Assembly: GCF_027172205.1 (NCBI RefSeq)
Contig: NC_070614.1
Location: 35,656,001-35,720,000, forward strand
DNA from: Podarcis raffonei
Lineage: Eukaryota > Chordata > Lepidosauria > Squamata > Lacertidae
DNA length: 64,000 nucleotides
Direction: 5' to 3'
The notes beneath the pieces were generated by a model. The model was not told where the DNA came from, did not search any database, and was given only the letters and a program-made list of their open reading frames with translations. Position numbers and translations under genes: made by a program. Each line of letters starts with the position of its first letter. The first letter of the stretch is position 1. Positions 1 through 11,112 of this stretch are shown in pieces.

Positions 1-60
1 AATCGCAAATTCATACAGAAATGTGGAAAGCTGACCATTGGAAAAATTAGAAACTGAAAT

Positions 61-212
61 GAATTGATAGCTCAGTCTGTAGAGCATTGGCCTCTTAATT
101 TAAGGGATGTGGGTTTGAGCTCCATGTCGGGCAAAAAGATTCCTACATTGCAGGAGGTTGAACTAGATGACTCTCTTGGTCCATTCCAACTTACCATTCT
201 ATGATTCTATGA
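61..212 (+). mobile_element. tRNA-Lys-headed SINE with CR1-type tail
   Basis: The head (TAGCTCAGTCTGTAGAGCAT ... GTGGGTTTGAGCTCC) resembles tRNA-Lys(CTT) with A and B boxes. The body reads GGTTGAACTAGATGACTCT and the end is the repeated ATTCTATG octamer typical of CR1 LINE 3' ends. This suggests mobilisation by CR1. Confidence 0.85.
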
Positions 213-469
213 GAGAAACCAAAAACTGACATATTCTCCCAACCCTAATACTCACTTAATTTTTGCTGCTGGTACCTTGCCAGTCCTCCATGAGATCTCA
301 AATATAACAGTTAATTATATTGCCCAGCTGAGATTTGCCCAGCTGTCTCCTCTGGGGAGCCCTTGGGTGAATGCCATCATACCCAGATGAGGAATTCATT
401 CAGATATCTATCCCATGTATTTGTTCATGTGTTCCTTTCTTGACCTGTGTTCCCACCCATCATATATAT

Positions 470-597
470 CAGGTGTGGGGAACCTTTGGACCTCCGTATG
501 TTGCCGAACTGCAATTCCCATCATCCCTGGCTGTTGGCTATGTTTGCTGGGGCTGATGGGAGTTTTTAGTTCAGCAACATCTGGAAGGCCACACCGG
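470..597. mobile_element. Palindromic short hAT MITE
   Basis: CAGGTGTGGGGAACCTTTGG to GGAAGGCCACACCGG with an inverted CATCATCCC core. Flanks ATATATAT and CTATATAT are a near-perfect 8-bp duplication. Confidence 0.75.
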
Positions 598-734
598 CTA
601 TATATCCTGCCAATATGGCTAGTTCCAATCTCATCATTGCTCCACTTCTTTGTAAAATGGCAACAATCAAAATAAGGAGAAAGTCTCTACGTTACCAAAA
701 GCTAACAATGAACGATTGGAGCTAATCAATATTA

Positions 735-3192
735 GTGAGTGAGTGCCTGAGGGCCCTGCTCCTTCCTGCCACTTACCATCTGGCCTGGGGCGGGGCCTGA
801 AGCCTCATAAGGACTGCGTGCTGCTTGCTGCCGCTGCCCAGGAGGACTCCCCTGAGTGAGTGCCTGAGGGCCCTGCTCTTGCCACTTACCACCTGGCCCA
901 GGGCGGGGCCTGACAGGCCTCACTAGGACAGTTGTTACTGCCGGAGGGGCACAGAGTGTTTTTAAAATGTTTTTAAAAAATTTTCTTTTGGATTTTTTGT
1001 ATGTGGGGGGTGGGGGTGGGATGGATGTTTGGTTGGGCTTGGGGAATTATTTTTTATTTTGATGTTTTTGTAATTTTTACATTTTTTTGTTTGTATTGTT
1101 TTATTGGTTTTCTTTGTTTGTTTAAGGTCTTATTTTGTTCTTAGGGGGAGGGGTCAGGGCTGCCGGGGAGTGGGCCCCAGCCCACAAAATGGCTGGGGCA
1201 TGTTCCACAGGGGGGGATGCACTGGGGCAACCGATCTCAGTGATCACGGGTAGGAGGAGGAGTTACGCTAAGACTAGACCATGTCATTACAGAGGGGGCA
1301 GGTTTAGTCGTTGTCTGAGGACTATTCCTGCCTCCGGGTCTGGTCCTGACCGGATGGATACTAGAATCAGCAAGGGATACCCACATGACTTGAAGGTGCC
1401 AAATGTTCTCCTGCAATGATTTTGCAAAGTTTTTTGCAGATAAAATCGCTCAGATTCGGGAAGAAGTAGACTCCACCGTGGGAGCAGGGCTGGGGCGGGA
1501 GAGTGCTAGAGTTCTGTCTAGTCAAGTTGAGTGGGATCAATTCCAATCTGTTACCTCCGAGGATGTGGACAGGCTGCTTGGACGAGTGAAACCAACCACC
1601 TGTCTCCTGGATCCTTGCCCATCCTGGCTTATAAAAGCTAGCCGGGAAGGACTGGGCGATGGGCTTCGTGGGGTGGTGAATGCTTCCCTCCGTGAGGGAG
1701 CCTTCCCAGACCCGCTGAAAGAGGCGGTTATTAAACCGCTTCTTAAAAAACCATCTTTAGATGCGGCCACGATGGCCAACTATCGCCCAGTCTCAAATCT
1801 TCCATTCTTGGGCAAGGTGATTGAGCGAGCGGTTGCCGAACAACTCCAGGCATGCCTGGAAGAAGCGGACCATTTGGATCCCTTCCAGTCGGGATTCAGG
1901 CCTCATCATGGGACTGAAACTGCCTTGGTCGCGCTGGTTGATGATCTCCGGCGGGCTAGGGACAAAGGTGAGAGCTGTTTCCTAGTTCTGCTGGATCTCT
2001 CAGTGGCGTTTGATACCATCGACCATAACATCCTTCTGGACCGTCTTCAGGGGCTGGGAGCTGGAGGCACTGTCATACAGTGGTTCCGCTCCTTCCTCCT
2101 GGGCTGTGTTCAGAAAGTGGGGGGGGGGATGAGTGTTCAGACCCCTGGGCTCTCACTTGTGGGGTGCCTCAGGGTTCTGTCCTCTCCCCCATGCTTTTCA
2201 ACATTTACATGCAGCCGCTGGGAGAGATCATCAGGAGGTTTGGGCTGGGTGTTCATCAGTATGCGGATGATACCCAGCTCTACCTCTCTTTTAAATCAGA
2301 ACCAGTGAGGACGGTGAAGGTCCTGTGTGAGTGTCTGGAGGCGGTTGGAGGATGGATGGCGGCTAACAGATTGAGGTTGAATCCTGACAAGACAGAAGTA
2401 CTGTTTTTGGGGGACAGGAGGCGGGCAGGTGTGGAGGATTCCCTGGTCCTGAATGGGGTAATTGTGCCCCTGAAGGACCAGGTGCGCAGCCTGGGAGTCA
2501 TTTTGGACTCACAGCTGTCCATGGAGGCACAGGTCAAATCTGTGTCCAGGGCAGCTGTTTACCAGCTCCATCTGGTACATAGGCTGAGACCCTATCTGCC
2601 TGTGGACTGTCTCGCCAGAGTGGTGCATGCTCTGGTTATCTCCCGCTTGGACTACTGCAATGCACTCTACGTGGGGCTACCTTTGAAGGTGACTCGGAAA
2701 CTACAACTAATCCAGAATGCGGCAGCTAGACTGGTGACTGGGGGCGGCCGCCGAGACCATATAACACCGGTCTTGAAAGACCTACATTGGCTCCCAGTAC
2801 GTTTCCGAGCACAATTCAAAGTGTTGGTGCTGACCTTTGAAGCCCTAAACGGCCTCGGTCCAGTATACCTGAAGGAGCGTCTCCACCCCCATCATTCTGC
2901 CCGGACACTGAGGTCCAGCGGCGAGGGCCTTCTGGCGGTTCCCTCATTGCGAGAAGCAAAGCTACAGGGAACCAGGCAGAGGGCCTTCTCGGTAGTGGCG
3001 CCCGCCCTGTGGAACGCCCTTCCAGCAGATGTCAAAGCGATAAACAACTACCTGACATTCAGAAGACATCTTAAGGCAGCCCTGTTCAGGGAAGTTTTTA
3101 ACGTGTGATATTTTACTGTATTTTTGGTTTTTATGGAAGCCGCCCAGAGTGGCTGGGGAGGCCCAGCCAGATGGGCGGGGTATAAATAATAA

Positions 3193-3232
<40 letters not shown>
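735..3232 (+). mobile_element. L2-clade LINE, internally deleted, with (ATT)n tail
   Basis: Reverse transcriptase sequence runs from 1403 to 3108. Motifs include LDLSVAFDTIDH, GVPQGSVLSP, the catalytic QYADDTQLYL (codons for YADD at 2260-2271), and the L2-type C-terminal run RLDYCNALY, IQNAAARLVTG, HITPVLKDLHWLPV. The frame breaks at a run of G near 2119-2128, so the protein is split between two frames. The element ends GGGGTATAAATAATAAATTATT followed by about 13 ATT units. Tandem copies of a roughly 118-bp unit (738-910) and a T-rich stretch precede the coding part and look like 5' UTR. No endonuclease domain is seen, so that part is missing. The 5' edge is uncertain. Confidence 0.88.
3193..3232 (+). 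repeat. (TTA)n microsatellite, tail of the L2 LINE
   Basis: About 13 perfect trinucleotide units. This is the 3' tail of the L2 insertion rather than an independent satellite. Confidence 0.9.
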
Positions 3233-3399
3233 GGAAGCAATTTATTGAAAAACAGGTGTTTATCCCAGAATTCATGGTGCAGTTTGAACAACTGTGCCCT
3301 TCCTCGGGGGGTAATATATACTAGTTATACCAAGTGAGGCCATACAGCAGAATTAGGTGGTAATGTCATGGAAGATTCCTGAGGTACCAAAAGGGACCG

Positions 3400-3541
3400 T
3401 GGTCACATCCACACCACACATTTAAAGCACACGACTCCCCAACCCCCCAATACCCTGCAAACTGTAGTTTACTAAGGGTGCTGGGAACTGTAGTTCTGTG
3501 AGGGTGAAACTACAGTTCACAGGATTTTTTGGATGTGACAC
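3400..3541. mobile_element. Palindromic MITE, AACTGTAGTT family
   Basis: Inverted arms around GCTGGGAACTGTAGTTCTGTG with outer CACATCCACACCACACATTT / GGATGTGAC. Diverged relatives lie at 6113-6262 and 14867-14990. Superfamily unassigned. Confidence 0.65.
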
Positions 3542-4235
3542 ATTCCAGATTGCAGCTTTTCAATGTAAAAACAGTCTGGAATTGGAAATGTATCACAGCA
3601 GGGTGTGGACTGAGGGATAATAAAACCTAATGTGCTAGGTTGTTGTTGTTTTAATTTGCAGGAAACATGATACAGGGAGAGGAATTTAAAAAATGGCACA
3701 CTCTGTCACATGCACACTGGTGGTCCAAGGTGTTACAAATTAGCCAATGACCTCAGCATTGTATAACCTTATTCTGCTGTGGGTATGGATCAGGCCTAAG
3801 TAATAGAAAAGTTGGGCATCCAAACTTGAAGAAAGCAGCTTTTGTGTAACTGGTGAACAATTTCTGCTGAGGAGAGAAATACAGGCATTGGGAACCCTGG
3901 AACAATCCTATTGTTCAAAACATCATTAATCTATCATGTGGATCAGCTTTACTCTGTTGCCGTCTTTCTGCTGAGCACTCTGGGCTTGTATAGATTTCTC
4001 TCAGTATTTCCTTCATAGTAGAGCAGCTACCTCAGAGTTTTCTCTCTCTTTTTATGCCACAAGGGCTCTTCTAAAGAGCTGAAACTGAGGTAACATTTTT
4101 GTTCTCACATGCTTATGGAAATATTGCATTGGATTGGATGGCTTTCGATAAACTAAATTTCCTTTCCAGAACTGGATTTGTAAGCATAACCTAAAAGAAA
4201 TCTAGTATCTTATTTGTAGATCTACAGTATCCCAA
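3542..4235. other. Unassigned intergenic sequence
   Basis: AT-moderate sequence with no recognised exon or repeat. Confidence 0.4.
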
Positions 4236-4312
4236 AACTCCTCCAGACCTTGCTTCAAACAGTAGATGGACCAACAGTCTGACTCATTATAAAGCACCTT
4301 CCTATGTTCACT
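4236..4312 (+). mobile_element. tRNA SINE tail fragment (GGACCAACAGTCTGACTC type)
   Basis: Only the 3' part remains: AGTAGATGGACCAACAGTCT, then CACCTTCCTATGTTCA. It belongs to a second SINE family also seen at 13185, 24118, 27785, 28752 and 29332. Confidence 0.6.
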
Positions 4313-4963
4313 TCTACAAAATGCTGAGACTCAGACTATGGAGTCCCACCATTGAAGAGTGGCCATAAAAATGCCTTTCATGACCTTGTGGTGTAAACTG
4401 GGTGCACAGATAATACAGGTACAAGAACACTCTCTGCTAATCTTGAAAGTCACAATGAAACCTAAGTTACATTGAGCAAAATGCTCATTACATAGTGGGA
4501 AGGCATATGGAATAGCTGTACTGGGGTTCTACACTACCCAAATTAATCTTTCTTTACTATGAAGTGTATTGGTCACTGGGCATGCAAATAGGTATGAGAT
4601 GACAATTGGGATTGGAGCAATGACCCCTAATGACACAAAGGCACTGGTAGTTCCTAAGGGAAGGAACATGAGGGTAGGGGCTCTCATTGCAGATTCTTCA
4701 ATTCATACTTTTTTTAAAAAAAAGTATCAGTAGTACTTCATATACATTGTCTTAATTATCCTTACAACAACCTTGTAAGGTAAGTCTATTTTGCAGAGGT
4801 GGGAGGGGAACCTTAGGTAAAAGACATTTGATGAGTTCATGTGGCCAAAGTAGGTTCTGAATCAGGGACTTGCACTTTGAGCACCAGCTCTTGGGGAACA
4901 TATAGGAGATGGCACTGCCTATCAATGTAAGGCCCTTCTAAATTTCAGGCTGGCAGATTAAAA

Positions 4964-5099
4964 CAGGCTTCCTCAACCTCGGCCCTCCAGATGTTTTTGG
5001 CCTACAACTCCCATGATCCCTAGCTAGCAGGACCAGTGGTCAGGAATGATGGGAATTGTAGTCTCAAAACATCTGGAGGGCCGAGGTTGAGGAAGCCTG
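4964..5099. mobile_element. Palindromic short hAT MITE (136 bp), 8-bp duplication
   Basis: The ends CAGGCTTCCTCAACCTCGGC and its reverse complement make the whole element one hairpin. GATTAAAA at 4956-4963 and 5100-5107 is a perfect 8-bp target duplication, the hAT hallmark. Confidence 0.9.
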
Positions 5100-5107
5100 G
5101 ATTAAAA

Positions 5108-6112
5108 CATGCTTTTGAATTGTGTTCGGAAGGTGGAAAGGAAACCTGAGGAAATTGCAGGAGAGCTGGTAATACGCACACTTGGGAGGCTCATCCATTA
5201 CAGGTGTTGGCAGGAAGATAAATTGATGGTTTCTGCTCCTGCTACAAGAGAGGGACTTTAGTGGCTGAAGCTGTTCCGAGGCCTCAGGTGCAACACACTT
5301 AATCTTGTGGTCCAGACTTCCTTCCTCCAGTCCCCAAGGGCTGAACCCCACCCCGCCACCCTCCCAGAAGTGAGGCAGGCCATTGTGTTGCCTAATCTCC
5401 ACGGCAGGGCCTCTGAGGCCGGGTCACTCAGAGCAAGAACGAGCAGGGAGACCATGTGCAGAGGGCTCAGGGTCAAGTTATGCAATGAGCCAGCCTGGGA
5501 AACCCGTGAATTTTATGTGCTGCAAGGAGAGGGTGTTGAGTTCCCTGGGCCCAATAACGAGCCCAGCAGCTGCATCCCGCCTGGGTCCGATTACTGCTGC
5601 AACCTTTCAGGATTGGCAAAGTCAGCGGCCATGAGAGAGAAAGGAAAGGGGTGAGGGAGGAGAGGAGGGAGGGAGGATTGAAGAAAGGAGGGCCCTGACA
5701 TGGGGGTGGTCTTCAGGCTGACATTCCCAAGGACTGAGAGGGGGATATAGAGTGGTAAATAATGACAGTCTACAATGGCAGCAGTAGGTGGCTGGTGCGA
5801 TCTGGAAAGTAAGAAAATGAGGGAAAGAGATTAGATGAAGAGGCAACATTTCCTCAGTTCTGGCTTCCAAAATCTATGCCCCTTCTCCTTGAGAACCCTG
5901 AAATTCTAGCACCCAGGAGGGCCTCCTGCACAAATCTAAACCCTCTTGGATGTTTCCACACAAGACACTAAAAGGACATTTATACTTCTGTCACTCAAGT
6001 TCCTGTATGAATGTTGCAAGCACAAGGCTAGGAAGCAGAAGAGAGTGCATTTGAACAAAACACCCAGGAAACATAACAAATCCGACCATATATACTGTAC
6101 ATTATACCCTGA
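5108..6112. other. Unassigned intergenic sequence
   Basis: Non-repetitive-looking sequence with moderate GC. Short open frames (e.g. 5307-5654) show no recognisable protein. No repeat family recognised. Confidence 0.4.
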
Positions 6113-6262
6113 AAGCACATTCCCCCACCCTCAAAGAATTCTGGGCACTGCAGTTTGTTAAGGGTTGCTGGGAACTTTGTGAGGGGCAAACTACGGGGGC
6201 CTAGAATTATTTGGGGGTGGGGGGAACATGTGTGCCAAATGTACTTTAAAGTTACAATGGCC
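6113..6262. mobile_element. Palindromic MITE, AACTGTAGTT family (degraded)
   Basis: CACATTCCCCCACCCTCAAAG arm, GCAGTTTGTTAAGGGTTGCT core and TTTGGGGGTGGGGGGAACAT arm. Confidence 0.6.
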
Positions 6263-6828
6263 TTAGTTCTGTCACAGTGGGTTGTGCAATGACTTTTATA
6301 TGTCTTCAGAATGGACCATTCCTCAGGTGCACAGCTGCACACCTACAAGCATATGGGGCTCTGAGTGTGTGGGGCATGGCCTGGGGTTCCCCACCATGTC
6401 CTTGTTTCACCTTGCTGTGCCAGGAGCTGCAGCTGGTGAGGTCAGTTACCCCACCCCATCCTCGACTTATCACCTTCCCCAGGGCCTCACTAGAGAGGGA
6501 TGGGGTTAACTCAGGCCAAGTTGCCAATCCCTTAGGCGACGGTGGAACCAACTGAGAAAGGCCTGCGAGAGATGGGACTGAGATCTCACTGTCCCTGGCG
6601 GCCTGGCATACCCCTCTAGGACATTTTTTTTAAAAGTTTTATTATATACTTCATTAAATGTACTTATCCCACCCTTCATTGTGAAATCCTAGGTGAGGTC
6701 CCAACAGCGTTAAAAACATGCGCTCTGTTACATCTTGGTGTGACTTCCTCACTTCCATATCTTGCAGATCAGGATGGGCAGAAGGTAGATTGGGATCATA
6801 ATTTGTTGTAGGGTATACCCTCCCGTCA

Positions 6829-7178
6829 AGGGACGCGGGTGGCGCTGTGGGTTAAACCACAGATCCTAGGACTTGCCGATCAGAAGGTCGGCGGTTCTAA
6901 TCCCCGCGATGGAGTGAGTTCCCGTGCTCAGTCCCAGCTCCTGCCCACCTAGCAGTTCGAAAGCACGTCAAAGTGCAAGTAGATAAATAGGTACCGCTCC
7001 GGCGGGAAGGTAAACGGCGTTTCTGTGCGCTGCTCTGGTTTGCCAGAAGCGGCTTAGTCATGCTGGCCACATGACCTGGAAGCTGTATGCTGGCTCCCTC
7101 GGCCAATAAAGCAAGATGAGCGCCGCAACCCCTGAGTCGGCCATGACTGGACCTAATGGTCAGGGATCCCTTTACCTT
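6829..7178 (+). mobile_element. Sauria SINE, full length, with target-site duplication
   Basis: It begins GGGACGCGGGTGGCGCTGTG with tRNA-like boxes (GATCAGAAGGTCGGCGGTTC), contains GGTACCGCTCCGGCGGGAAG, and ends in the Bov-B-derived CCTTTACCTT tail. A 14-bp direct repeat (ATACCCTCCCGTCA at 6815-6828 and the same with one change at 7179-7192) flanks it. This family is known from lizards and snakes. Confidence 0.93.
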
Positions 7179-7451
7179 ATACCCTCCTGTCAGTCAAGGG
7201 GACAAGTAACTTTGGCCTCTGAGGCACAAAAATCTCGGAGATGCCTCTCCCACAACCGCCAGTAAAAATACAATTATAATATATTAAGCAATTAACTATT
7301 TGTTGCCTTTCATTGACATGGCAAATCAATTGTGACTGCCTTACTTTCCCTAATGATAGGGCTGGCCTCGTCAGTTTGTCTCTCTATGTGTTTTCTTCCA
7401 AATTAGGCTGCTGGAATCTTTTCTCTGAAGTAACTCAGATGCAGATACATA

Positions 7452-7560
7452 CTTAAGAACACATGAGGAATTTTCTGGATCAAGCCAATGGCCCCATCTA
7501 GTCCAGCATCTGGTTCTCACAGTGGCCAACCGTAGGCACATGGGATTCCGATGGTGCTTC
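7452..7560 (-). mobile_element. CR1-type LINE 3' fragment
   Basis: The plus strand reads CATCTAGTCCAGCATCTGGT and CTCACAGTGGCCAACCG, the reverse complement of the squamate CR1 3' end (see 46195-46742). Confidence 0.65.
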
Positions 7561-8054
7561 TTGCTTGCCTGGATGGATGGAGGAAAGAGAGGTTTGTGTG
7601 AATGTGAAGAAGCCCACCTACCATACAAAGGTAAAACTCCCATTGTGTTGTTCTGTCCACTTTAGCCTCTGGCCTTACCCACCTCTGCCATCAGGCTCCT
7701 GGAAATTTTCCCAGAATGGAACATTTTGGCCCTGGTTTCCCCCCAAAAAAGTTCCCCACTCTTGCTTTAGAACAAGCTGTGCAAAGAATTTGTAACTCCA
7801 CCACTGAACCACCTCTCTGTTTGTCAGACATGGGACCTTTCATGCCCTCTGCCCTGCCCCGTAGCCAGTCTTTCTGGGCCCAGCTAGGAATATGATCGAT
7901 GCCATCAGCTATGAGCTGCCTCCTTTTCCTGGATTAAGAAGCTCCTTTGCACCCAAATATCCACCAGCTGTCTAGCACTTCACAAAGCCATCCCATCACC
8001 TAAACAGCTTTGAGGTCCTTGAGACGGGAGGAGAATCTCATGAGAGCCCATTCA

Positions 8055-8255
8055 GTGTGCGTAATGGATAGAGACTTGGACTGGGCCCAGGGAGCCCTGG
8101 AGTCACAGCCCTGCTCAGCTTTGAAGTGCACTGTGTGATCTTGGGCCAGTCGTGACCTCTCAGCCTAAACAACCTCACAGTTTACCTGGAGGGGGATAAA
8201 AATGGGATAACCTTCCCTGAGTTCCTTAGAAGAGTGGGTTACAAATATCTATTTC
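8055..8255 (+). mobile_element. MIR/CORE-like SINE
   Basis: GTAATGGATAGAGACTTGGA head, then GTGATCTTGGGCCAGTCGTG and CAACCTCACAGTTTACCTGG, the order found in MIR-like SINEs. Degraded and old. Confidence 0.6.
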
Positions 8256-8396
8256 GCTCACATAGAGAGAAATAGAAATTTATTTCTCTCTCTCTCTCTC
8301 ATCGAAACCTGCATATACAGCATTCAGAAACATGTGCTTTTTCCAACACTGAAAATTTTGCTCATAGGAAGTGGCTCGTGAACCTGTGGTTCAGAG

Positions 8397-8564
8397 CAGT
8401 GGCGTAGCGTGGGGGTGCAGGGGGGGCTGGCCGCACCGGGCGCAACATCTGGGGGTTAGGGTTAGGGGGCGCAAATCCACGGGTTAGGGGGCGCAAATCC
8501 ATGGGTTAGGGGGCGCAAATTACTTGCCTTGCCCCGGGTGCTGACAACCCACGCTACGCCACTG
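8397..8564. mobile_element. Short non-autonomous hAT element (168 bp), 8-bp duplication
   Basis: The terminal inverted repeat starts CAGTGGCGTAGCGTGGG. GTTCAGAG at 8389-8396 and 8565-8572 is a perfect 8-bp duplication. The interior holds short direct repeats of GGGTTAGGGGGCGCAAAT, which make it look telomere-like by chance. Confidence 0.9.
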
Positions 8565-8572
8565 GTTCAGAG

Positions 8573-9771
8573 ACCCAGCCATGAAAACCTTCAATGATCA
8601 CACGCTCACATAGATACAAGAATAACTGCAACACATCTTCTTTTCAAGGAGGCCATCGAGCCAACTGGCTCATTTCCATTCACATGATAAGAAAGTCCCC
8701 AGGTTCTCTTGCTACAGGATCCCAAAGCCCCTGAAATAATTCAACCTGGTACTTTTTTTCCAAGATGACATGAACTCCAGGGCTCAGGCTAGGCTGCCAG
8801 GCCTACTTCCTACCTTGTAGGACTCACCCCAGATAGGCTGTGTGAGTACTTATTGGGACCAAAGAATAGATTCTGCCCATGCTCAGAGATATTTTCATCT
8901 GTAAAACTGAGGCCACAGGTTCCAGGGCTCTGGGTTTGATGAGCTAGGTCTCTTGTAGTCTCTTGTATCTCTATCAACCTCATCAAAAGACAAGAGGATT
9001 TATAATGCTTTTCCTCAATAGTCGGCTCATAGGCCATACCAGGCCCTTCAGGTCTATCCATTAGTCTGTGCATCAAGAGCGCATGATGCAACAGCTTAAG
9101 GGCATAGACTAGGCAGTAGGTGGTGGCAGCTGAAAGCAACAGGTTAAACCATCACCTATTTACCTGGTAGAAATTAAATGGTTGCAGTTTTTCAGTGTTA
9201 CAGTTCATGTGAACTTTTATGAGAGTGCTTTCCCTCTCTTTTCTTCTTGTGGGGAACCAGTGTACAAAACCCCTCTCTCCCTTCTTTCACACCAGCTGTT
9301 CATCCACCAAAACTCAAAACCAAACATTTTTGAACTGGGGCATGGCTGGAGTGAAGCCTTCTGGGTCAAGGGATTGAGCAAAGAGCAAGCAGGGTGGTGA
9401 AGCCAAGCGGACAGAGAAAAAATTTTTGGTGGGTACAAAGGCAGAGCTTGGCAGTACAAGGGCTTGTTCAAAAGCTGCTTATTTGCCTGTGGAATGGGTT
9501 GGGGGAGGGAGGTGGCTGATTTTGTGTGTCATGAAAGGGCAGGAAATGGTTAGTTATTTTTGATTTGTTGGTATTGTACTGCTACATGGCACTCCAGTCT
9601 CCAAGTGGCGAGAGATTCCAGGGGCTCCCGGTACCCAGTGCTAGCCAGCGTCCAGTTTCCTTGGAATGAGGGGCACATATATAAAACCTGAGCCTAAGGT
9701 GGAGGAGCTCAAGCATTAAAACCCCAAAAGGTGTTGCTTCTCCCATAGTCACAGCCTTGGATTCCAGCATA
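8573..9771. other. Unassigned intergenic sequence
   Basis: Short open frames such as 8810-9139 (minus) have no family resemblance. No repeat family recognised between the hAT element and the MITE. Confidence 0.4.
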
Positions 9772-10092
9772 CCGTATTTTTCCATATATCAGATGAGGTT
9801 TTTTTAACTCAAAAATCATGTAAAAAAACTGGGGTCGTCCTATACATGGATAGTGGCATGGGGGGGGGGAGCTGTGTGCCACCAGCCAGCTAGGTTGGCG
9901 GCCTGTGCTCTAGGGAACGTTTCCCACCCACAGTGGCGTGGAGGGAGCGGCTGCCCACTTTGCCAACAGCCCTGCTAGGGTGATGGTGCGCTCAACAACT
10001 TTGGGCCATCTCCCCTCATTTTATTTCAATTTAGTCCCCCAAAATAGGGGGTGTCTTACACATAGGGGCATCTTATACATGAGAAAATATGG
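9772..10092. mobile_element. TA-flanked MITE with CCGTATTTTTC ends
   Basis: CCGTATTTTTCCATATATCA start and GAGAAAATATGG end, TA duplicated at both edges. Subterminal TCGTCCTATACATGGATA and TCTTATACATGA are inverted-repeat remnants. Superfamily not certain; TA flanks favour Tc1/mariner. Confidence 0.72.
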
Positions 10093-10839
10093 TAAATAAA
10101 TTTTCCTTACTAGTTCAACAATGGAATCCTCCATTAGAGTTTAACTCTTGCTGGATCCAGGACCTAAGGAATTAAGACAGGACTCTGGCATCATACAGAC
10201 TGACCCCTCATACTCACAACAGTATTTTTTATTGCCAGGGTAGGAGGGAAGCACTTGTGGGGTGGTCTGTTTCAGATGCCATAATAACTTGAGTACTGTG
10301 AGAAAGAGGGGGAAAGATTTTCTGACACCTGGTCTGAAAGCCTGCTTTAAGAAACAAAAACCTAATTTGGTTGTTTATTTTTGTGAACAGCTCACAAGTC
10401 AATTCTGCCTCTTATATTCCCGTTATGAGAGCCCATTAGGAAGAACTGGCTAATGTACTGAAGATATACTGAGGAGAGTCACTTCTCTTTTAAGCCACAA
10501 ATTTTAGGCTGTGTAGACTCTCTTGTTTTCTCTGCATTCTGTGTGCACCCATCGCTGGTTTGGGAAATGGTGTACCCACAGCATTGGCCCCAATACATAT
10601 CTGTCCTGTTGTTTCTTGTGAAACACTGTGTTTCTATCTGTTCCCCCGACAAGCCAGCTTTGAGCCAAATTGAGGGGGGAATGACCTAGCTGCATTTACA
10701 CACAGCCTTACTGTGGCTATCTTCCTCCTGGACATGAATCACTGTCATTCTCAGCTTAGGGTTATTGTGAGGAGAAAATGAGGCGAAAGCCTAGGCATGC
10801 CACTTGGAGCTATTTAAATATCCCACTAATGTATACATT

Positions 10840-10952
10840 GCCAGTGCAATCCTGTGAAGTCAGGGCATCTGAGTTCAGTGGAACTAGTAGGCCCCCATTG
10901 AACATAATGGGACTTGTTTCTGAGAAGGCAATGCATAGGACGGTGCCCTAAG
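10840..10952. repeat. Interspersed repeat, AATGGGACTT family
   Basis: CCATTGAACATAATGGGACTT core with a GCAATCCTGTG-like start and CATAGGACGGTGCCC end. Related short pieces are at 12508-12598, 18925-19028 and 43382-43430. It is common in squamate DNA; superfamily unassigned. Confidence 0.5.
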
Positions 10953-10994
10953 TGTAATAACAGCCCATGGTGGATAAACTAACAGTCGGTGAGC

Positions 10995-11112
10995 CACCTG
11001 TGGAACCCGTGAACCTCCAACTGGACTCCAGCTCCCATCATCCTTGACCATTGGCCATACTGGCTAGGGCTTGATGGGAGTCCATCTGGAAGGCTGCAGG
11101 TTCTCCATCCCT
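10995..11112. mobile_element. Palindromic short hAT MITE, degraded
   Basis: Contains CTCCCATCATCCTTGACCAT and the matching GATGGGAGTCCATCTGGAAG arm. The ends are too diverged to place a target duplication. Confidence 0.65.

Noticed and set aside
61-136. Possible functional tRNA-Lys gene
   Set aside because: The tRNA-like part lacks a paired acceptor stem end and continues into a CR1-type SINE tail; the same head recurs at 16382 and 45511.
8440-8512. TTAGGG-like repeats suggesting an interstitial telomere
   Set aside because: The units read GGGTTAGGGGGCGCAAAT and lie inside a hAT element with a perfect 8-bp duplication; only two true TTAGGG units are adjacent.
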